Assembly: GCA_018644745.1 (NCBI GenBank)
Contig: JABGPX010000243.1
Coordinates: forward strand, 1 to 10,204
DNA from: Spirochaetales bacterium
GTDB lineage: Bacteria; Spirochaetota; Spirochaetia; ARS1246
Reading direction: 5' to 3'
Length of the DNA: 10,204 nucleotides
A model generated the notes under the pieces. The model made no database searches, was not told the origin of the DNA, and worked only from the letters and a program-made list of their open reading frames with translations. Position numbers and translations under genes: made by a program. Within the stretch, counting starts at the first letter, position 1. Each line of letters opens with the position of its first letter. Shown piece after piece: positions 6,608-10,204 of this stretch.

Positions 6608-6642
6608 GATCGCCCGATGAAATCCATCGGACGACCTTTTTT
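6608..6642 (-). terminator. Hairpin terminator between the phnE remnant and the nrdR promoter
   Basis: The arms 6608-6619 and 6625-6636 form a 12-bp stem. As minus-strand RNA all pairs are Watson-Crick or G-U; as plus-strand RNA two pairs are A-C mismatches, so the minus-strand transcript folds better. It is followed on the minus strand by TGCTTCTTAATTTG, which is only moderately U-rich. On the plus strand the stem is followed by T6 (6637-6642). It may act in both directions and insulate the nrd promoter from phn transcription. Confidence 0.6.
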
Positions 6643-6643
6643 G

Positions 6644-6787
6644 TTAGGAAAGCCTGTTTCTGATTTCCGAACTGACGTAATCGAGAATAGCAACAGTCAC
6701 TGCGATATACCATACCGAAATTCCGGCGGATCTATAATCGAGGAGTCGAATGTATTGCACTAGGATAAACCCAATTCCGCCGCCTCC
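6644..6787 (-). pseudogene. C-terminal remnant of a PhnE-type ABC permease
   Basis: A frame of 47 codons ends at TAA 6644-6646. It reads GGGGIGFILVQYIRLLDYRS and continues through a hydrophobic segment to DYVSSEIRNRLS. This is the last part of a phosphonate-type permease: the GGGGIG after the EAA loop, the last membrane helix and the basic tail. Compare GGGGIGQRLL in the permease at 9067-10204. The rest of the gene is absent, and the remnant abuts the ATPase pseudogene in a different frame. A homologous remnant is at 8785-8925. Confidence 0.75.
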
Positions 6788-7220
6788 CCAGTAAGGCCGG
6801 CACCTACCCGTACGGCTTCCTGTCCATATATATCCTTGAACTGCACGTCGGTCATTTTTCTTATACTTTCCCGGTCCCCTTCATACACGAGTTCGCCATC
6901 TTTGAGACCGATGACTCTGGTGGAATACCACTGTACCAGGTCGATATAATGACGGCTGCAGATAACCGTGATCTTGTCAGTCTGATTGAGATCTTCAAGA
7001 TGACCGAGGATGCTGTGGGCGAGTACCGGATCCAGGCTGGCCACCGGTTCATCCGCGAGAATAATCTCCGGCTGCTGCATGAGAGCTCAGGCAATCCCGA
7101 TCCGCTCAGCCCGATAACTACCAGGAATTCCCCATCTTCAACGGAGAAGCTTAGATTCTTCAGCGCTACGGTGCCGTCATCATATACCTTAGTAAGGTTT
7201 TTGATTTCTAGCGTTGTTCC
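6788..7220 (-). pseudogene. Broken PhnC-like ABC transporter ATPase gene
   Basis: Two parts of a phosphonate-type ATPase are visible. The N-terminal part (7217 down to about 7095) reads TTLEIKNLTKVYDDGTVALK and reaches VVIGLSGSG, the start of Walker A. The C-terminal part (7104 to 6788) reads RIGIA, a TGA stop (7087-7089), then ALMQQPEIILADEPVASLDP (Walker B and D-loop), an H-loop-like region (ICSRHYIDL) and IYGQEAVRVGAG. The lysine of Walker A, the Q-loop and the LSGG signature are missing: roughly 110 codons have been deleted and the two halves are in different frames. No start codon is seen before TTLEIK. The residual ATG at 7080 could give a 106-residue fragment that cannot be a working ATPase. 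The fragment runs into the permease remnant. Confidence 0.8.
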
Positions 7221-7233
7221 TGCCTTTTGCTAT

Positions 7234-7260
7234 AAAAAAGGAGGGGATAACCCCTCCTTT
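7234..7260 (-). terminator. Intrinsic terminator after phnD
   Basis: As minus-strand RNA, AAAGGAGGGG (7260-7251), loop TTAT and CCCCTCCTTT (7246-7237) form a perfect 10-bp stem, with the T-run extending to 7234 (TTTTTT from 7239). It lies 40 bases after the phnD stop, and the broken phnC begins just past it. It would end or attenuate phnD transcription. Confidence 0.85.
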
Positions 7261-7299
7261 AAATGCACGAAAACTAACTCTGCGGTGGTTATTCGCAGA

Positions 7300-8202
7300 T
7301 TATTCCTCTATCAAATCTTCTGCTTTCAGCCCTGCTGCCTGCAGTACCTGCCGGAAAGGATCGTAGAAATCATCACCATAGCGAGCCAAGTCATTCCATT
7401 TGTAGGCATTCTTAAAAGCGGCTTGCCCTGCGTCGGTAACAATGATCTCTATCAGTGCGTCGACAAGGATGTCTCGGGTTTCTTGAGGTACCGAGGGATG
7501 AAACTGAACGCCGTCGTTGGGGATGTTGGGTGACACGGCCATGACTACTACCTTGTCCATGACATCGGCATGATCGTCTTCGATATTTACTCTGGCATCG
7601 ACAAAGGTCGCGCCCGCGTCCACGTCTCCGCTGTATACCGCAGAAACGACAGCGGTGTGACCGCCGGCATCCACAACTTCCTTGAGATCTTTGTCCGGAT
7701 CTACTCCGGCGGCTCTCATGCTGAGCATGGGAATAATCCAGCCGCTGGTAGAAAGAGGATCGGGGCGTGCGAAGGATTTACCGGCAAGATCTTCGAGTTT
7801 GGAGATTCCTGATCCGGCTGTTGTGATAATCTGACCGTTATAGAAAGGACTTCCATATCGAACTGATACGAGTGCGGCTTCCGAGACGCCTCTATCCGCT
7901 GCCATTACATATGCGAACGTGGCGAGGGATGTCATATGTGCCGAGGGCGGGTCACTCTCAAGAGCCTCGATTACGCCGGAATACAGGGTCGCAACGTTGA
8001 TTTCCACGTATAAACCAGTTTTGTCGTAGATGAGTTGTGCAACCGCTTTTGCACCTGCGGCAATTTCGGTGCTGCCGCTTGAAGGAACGAAAGACCAGAC
8101 GATGGGATTATCTTCGCTGCCGAGAGGCTCTTGCTTACCGTTGGCAAAGACAAGAGTTGAAATAACAACCTGCAGAAGAAGAATTGAGATAGTTCTTTTC
8201 AT
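7300..8202 (-). CDS. phnD: PhnD-type phosphonate/phosphite/phosphate ABC transporter substrate-binding protein
   Basis: This 300-residue exported protein has a signal peptide at residues 1-20 (KR, then hydrophobic ISILLLQVVISTLVFA) with likely cleavage before NGKQEP. There is no lipobox Cys, so it is not an obvious lipoprotein. The mature part is a two-lobed PhnD/TauT-like binding protein: VIWSFVPSSG-type first strand, HMTSLATFAYVMA, then FARPDPLSTSGWIIPMLSMR (about 144-163), which matches the PhnD PxSTSG(Y/W) segment. It would deliver phosphonates, phosphite or a related ligand to a PhnC/PhnE transporter. The ATG at 8202 has AAGGAG 8 bases upstream. The downstream ATPase is broken, so its partners must be encoded elsewhere, perhaps upstream of 10204. 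Only about 24 bases separate its start from the duplication junction, so it has no private promoter outside nrdR-derived DNA. Confidence 0.85.
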   Translation of the reverse strand: MKRTISILLLQVVISTLVFANGKQEPLGSEDNPIVWSFVPSSGSTEIAAGAKAVAQLIYDKTGLYVEINVATLYSGVIEALESDPPSAHMTSLATFAYVMAADRGVSEAALVSVRYGSPFYNGQIITTAGSGISKLEDLAGKSFARPDPLSTSGWIIPMLSMRAAGVDPDKDLKEVVDAGGHTAVVSAVYSGDVDAGATFVDARVNIEDDHADVMDKVVVMAVSPNIPNDGVQFHPSVPQETRDILVDALIEIIVTDAGQAAFKNAYKWNDLARYGDDFYDPFRQVLQAAGLKAEDLIEE

Positions 8203-8587
8203 TATACCTACTCCTTATAAAATACATGGCATAGAGTTTTCGAAGAACCATGTCGCCTAGATCAGAAGCGGCAAGGACGAGGCCGCTCCTTGTTTTGAGC
8301 ATTGCTTCGTCTTTAGTTTGATGCAGCATTGTTTCTATTACTTCTTCAGAAACAGGACGCTTTTCAAGAGACTGCTGTATGCCTACTTCAAGCTTTCTCA
8401 GATCGAAGGGCTCACGCCTACCGTCTCTTTTAATGACTTTTAGTTTTTTTTCCTCTATATGTTTGTATGATGTGAATCGGTAACCGCATACAGCACATTC
8501 TCTGCGTCTTCTGATAACGGTGCCGCTTGCATTCTGCCGCGACTCAAAAACTTTGTCTTCTATCCCGCTACAGTGGGGGCACCTCAT
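8135..8587 (-). pseudogene. Truncated nrdR duplicate (zinc ribbon plus most of the ATP-cone)
   Basis: The frame from ATG 8587 is NrdR-like for about 119 codons, to position ~8226. About 13 residue differences from the intact copy are seen (for example G33V in the second Cys pair, E42K, S102G, H103L, E104V). CPHC and CAVC keep all four cysteines. At ATGG (8226-8229, equal to 6048-6051 in the intact gene) homology ends and the frame continues with about 30 unrelated residues, overlapping the phnD start in another frame, to a stop at 8135. The end of the ATP-cone and the C-terminal helix are missing. The reading frame has stayed open, so it may still be translated, but a working dATP-sensing repressor is unlikely. 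Confidence 0.85.
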
Positions 8588-8626
8588 TTCATCAGCTACC
8601 TGTGTGTTTTTAAATCAATACCCAAT

Positions 8627-8642
8627 GCACTACATATAGGGT
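8627..8642. promoter_or_regulatory. NrdR box (duplicate copy, promoter-distal)
   Basis: GCACTACATATAGGGT is identical to the box at 6449-6464, although flanking bases differ. It starts 43 bases from the second box, as in the other copy. Confidence 0.72.
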
Positions 8643-8661
8643 CAAAATCGGAGCACCACTG

Positions 8662-8690
8662 ATATTAGCACACCAGATATTGTGTGACAA
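8662..8690 (-). promoter_or_regulatory. Duplicate nrdR promoter, now upstream of truncated nrdR and phnD
   Basis: On the minus strand, TTGTCA (8690-8685), a 17-base spacer and TAATAT (8667-8662) are identical to the promoter at 6484-6512. There is no recognisable terminator between it and phnD, so phnD is predicted to be transcribed from here. Confidence 0.72.
8670..8685. promoter_or_regulatory. NrdR box (duplicate copy, in the -35/-10 spacer)
   Basis: ACACCAGATATTGTGT is identical to the box at 6492-6507 and again occupies the promoter spacer. Sequence just outside (beyond about 8700) has diverged much more than the box. Confidence 0.77.
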
Positions 8691-8741
8691 GTAAGATTGA
8701 ATTAATTCAGGGTTGGGTTCATTTTTTATTATAATGGACTA

Positions 8742-8778
8742 AAAACGCAGGTCGTCCGATGAAACCCCTCGGACGACC
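8742..8778 (-). terminator. Hairpin terminator after the second phnE remnant
   Basis: GGTCGTCCGA (8750-8759) and TCGGACGACC (8769-8778) form a perfect 10-bp stem with a 9-nt loop. On the minus strand it is followed by TGCGTTTTTAG, and on the plus strand by CACGTTTT. It is the counterpart of the hairpin at 6608-6642 and separates phn transcription from the duplicate nrdR promoter. Confidence 0.65.
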
Positions 8779-8784
8779 CACGTT

Positions 8785-8925
8785 TTAGGAGAGCCTGTTT
8801 CTTATTTCAGAACTGACATAATCGAAAATCGCAACGATAACTGCGATAAACCACACCGAGATTCCGGCGGATTTATAATCGAGAAGCCTGATCTATTGGA
8901 ACAGGATGAATCCGATTCCGCCACC
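8785..8925 (-). pseudogene. Second C-terminal remnant of a PhnE-type permease, with internal stop
   Basis: The frame reads GGGIGFILFQ, a TAG stop, then IRLLDYKSAGISVWFIAVIV and onward to DYVSSEIRNRLS and TAA at 8785-8787. It is clearly the paralogue of the remnant at 6644-6787, with most residues identical after the stop. The N-terminal part of the gene is not present. Upstream is unassigned sequence and then the large permease gene. Confidence 0.75.
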
Positions 8926-9066
8926 AGTTCTCTCAAACTCCCTTTTGCTGAGGTTTGGGTCTCACTTACTTGGCAATTGAATGCTACGCACAAAATGCCG
9001 CACTCGTCTCGATGACTTCCGGGAGTACCTCGAAGAACAGCCGAGCTGATATGAGATTGGAGCCTC
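8926..9066. other. Unassigned stretch between the permease gene and the phnE remnant
   Basis: These 141 bases lie between the stop of the large permease and the start of recognisable phnE-remnant homology. Frames on both strands are open for short distances but resemble no family I know. A short CCAGCC/GGCTGG stem lies just beside it (about 9080-9105, inside the permease tail). It is the place where the N-terminal part of a second permease gene would be expected, and may be rearranged debris from it or an inserted element. Confidence 0.4.
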
Positions 9067-10204
9067 CTACCACAAGCTACGCCAGCCTTCGTCAACGCCA
9101 CGGCTGGAAATCTTTGTCCTCAGTCGCATTGCATAGTTTTCAAGCTTAAGTCTGCTCGAACCGGTTTCGATTCGCTCCCGAAGACGCGCAGACAGCGTAT
9201 CCATCGCCCAGACAGCGAACATGATCAGAATCATGAGGACGACTGCGTCACTGTAATCATTCACGCGCATCTCTTGCAGTAAGCGCTGGCCGATACCGCC
9301 TCCTCCGACCATTCCAACCAGCGTAGACATGCGGACATTGATATCCCATCGGTAGATGGTGAAAGACATGTATGGGTTGACGATCTGAGGGATGATCCCG
9401 TAAATGATCACCTGCAGCCGGTTTGCCCCGGTTGCGCGAATAGCCTCTACCGGTCCCGGATCAATTGATTCCAGCCGCTCGGAATAAAGCTTTGTCAGAT
9501 CAGCGACTGAATGAATGAAAAGCGCGAGGACGCCTGCCATCGGTGCATTAGCAGGCTTCACCCATACTACGAATACAATCACCCAGATGAACGGTTGAAC
9601 GGAACGGAGGATGCTGAGTAGACCTCGAATTACGGTGTATACAGACCGCCCAACGACTCCTACGCTGAGATTGCGCGCCGCCACAAAACTTAAGGGTACC
9701 GCGATGACGATCCCAAACAACGTTGCCATCAACGCCATGAAAAGCGTTACCAGGAGCAGTTGCCCGCCTTCGACGAGGATACCCCAGTTGGGATTTGCAA
9801 TCTGCTTTCGTATGCCGGCAGTGTTGTCGAAATCTGTGAAGAGCTTTACGAGATCGACTCGTGTGATAATTACAGAAACGACCAATGCAGCCGCGGCAAG
9901 CAATAGAACCCCAGCTGTCCAGCTTCGCCGGAACCAGGCGCGTCTCGGCTCAGGGTACTCAGTTGCGGAGGCCGTACTAAAACCTAGTAACCGATCATGC
10001 CAGGCAGTGTACCTTGCCGTTGCAAGCACGGAGAAAACCAGTAAAGGACTCAGAAGCACTAAACCTGAGCGTGCAAGTCTTCGGACTGCCGCGGAAACGG
10101 TGGAATCGGTCCGTTGATCAACAATTCGTCTTCCCATCAGTTTCATACCGGGGCTGATACCGAAAGATTGCCACAAACCGGCGGCGCCCGATGTCACCAG
10201 GAGC
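9067..10204 (-). CDS. phnE: PhnE-type phosphonate ABC transporter permease (5' end outside window)
   Basis: The frame is open to the right edge; a possible GTG start lies at 10197 but the N-terminus probably continues beyond. From that GTG there are 376 residues. A hydrophobic segment at about 44-60, then another at 94-112, precede the usual permease core: membrane helices near 144-175, 187-213, 218-232 and 317-335. The cytoplasmic EAA loop reads EAIRATGANRLQVIIYGIIP (251-270), which docks on the ATPase, followed by MSTLVGMVGGGGIG. Ordinary PhnE is about 260-290 residues, so there is an N-terminal extension with an extra helix. After LRERI (about 338-343) there are some 33 extra residues (ETGSSRLKLENYAMRL onward) that do not look like the family and may come from rearranged DNA. 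It probably works with PhnC and PhnD encoded upstream. Confidence 0.8.
   Translation of the reverse strand, partial: LLVTSGAAGLWQSFGISPGMKLMGRRIVDQRTDSTVSAAVRRLARSGLVLLSPLLVFSVLATARYTAWHDRLLGFSTASATEYPEPRRAWFRRSWTAGVLLLAAAALVVSVIITRVDLVKLFTDFDNTAGIRKQIANPNWGILVEGGQLLLVTLFMALMATLFGIVIAVPLSFVAARNLSVGVVGRSVYTVIRGLLSILRSVQPFIWVIVFVVWVKPANAPMAGVLALFIHSVADLTKLYSERLESIDPGPVEAIRATGANRLQVIIYGIIPQIVNPYMSFTIYRWDINVRMSTLVGMVGGGGIGQRLLQEMRVNDYSDAVVLMILIMFAVWAMDTLSARLRERIETGSSRLKLENYAMRLRTKISSRGVDEGWRSLW

Larger units (their letters stand above)
6048..6787. repeat. Duplicated block, copy A (phnE end - terminator - nrdR promoter - nrdR codons 1-119)
   Basis: This block matches 8226-8925 in the same orientation. 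Coding parts and the promoter with its NrdR boxes are well conserved (the nrdR proteins are about 89% identical). The stretch 6513-6607 between promoter and hairpin is nearly unalignable. Copy A continues into the intact nrdR and nrdD. Confidence 0.85.
8226..8925. repeat. Duplicated block, copy B (ends inside nrdR at the junction with phnD)
   Basis: This is the direct-repeat partner of 6048-6787. Homology begins abruptly at ATGG (8226) next to phnD upstream sequence and ends in the GGG(G)IG codons of the phnE remnant near 8925. The truncated nrdR and the in-frame TAG in the phnE remnant mark it as the decaying copy. Confidence 0.85.

Noticed and set aside
6949..7533. 194-residue plus-strand frame spanning the phnC pseudogene, the terminator and the end of phnD
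   Set aside because: It crosses a clear minus-strand terminator and the antisense of two recognisable genes.
8720..8736. TATAAT-like box on the plus strand (near 8730)
   Set aside because: No -35 element occurs at a suitable distance and no plus-strand gene follows.
8802..9101. Minus-strand 99-residue frame over the phnE remnant and unassigned DNA
   Set aside because: The remnant's permease homology is in another frame; this frame's product resembles nothing known to me.
1..10204. CRISPR array, tRNA, rRNA or intact transposase
   Set aside because: No regularly spaced repeats, no tRNA-like cloverleaf and no transposase motif were seen in any frame.

Overview
The window looks like a chromosomal segment from an anaerobic bacterium, most likely a spirochaete. 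The main hint is the phosphonate-binding protein, whose signal peptide ends in a 'VFANGKQEP'-type sequence common in spirochaete binding proteins. The thermophile/spirochaete-like class III ribonucleotide reductase (RNR) fits this. The taxonomic call is an inference.

Layout. Positions 1-1985 (+ strand) hold the 3' end of a mobA-like gene, a MOSC-domain gene of molybdenum-cofactor metabolism, and a PlsC-type acyltransferase with an extra zinc-ribbon tail. Convergent to these, 6512-2007 (- strand) is an anaerobic deoxyribonucleotide operon in the order nrdR, nrdD, a glycyl-radical/redoxin fusion gene, nrdG, and a RibL/TagD-like nucleotidyltransferase. Its promoter carries two NrdR boxes. Positions 6644-10204 (- strand) hold phosphonate-type ABC transporter genes in several states: a permease open to the window edge, two permease C-terminal remnants, a broken ATPase gene, and an intact binding-protein gene. 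A truncated second nrdR copy with a complete copy of the nrdR promoter is mixed in.

Most notable point: NrdD stops just after its zinc ribbon and lacks the C-terminal glycyl-radical segment. That segment (RIVGYY...WNKGK) is encoded by the next gene, fused through an Ala/Ser linker to a thioredoxin-fold domain with a CPNC motif. This suggests a split class III RNR whose radical domain is supplied in trans on the same polypeptide as the likely reductant.

Second point: the block from a phnE C-terminus through the terminator, nrdR promoter and first ~119 nrdR codons occurs twice (6048-6787 and 8226-8925). The simplest explanation is a tandem duplication of a phn-nrdR segment with its junction near 8226, followed by decay. 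One result is that phnD (8202-7300) now lies behind an NrdR-controlled promoter.
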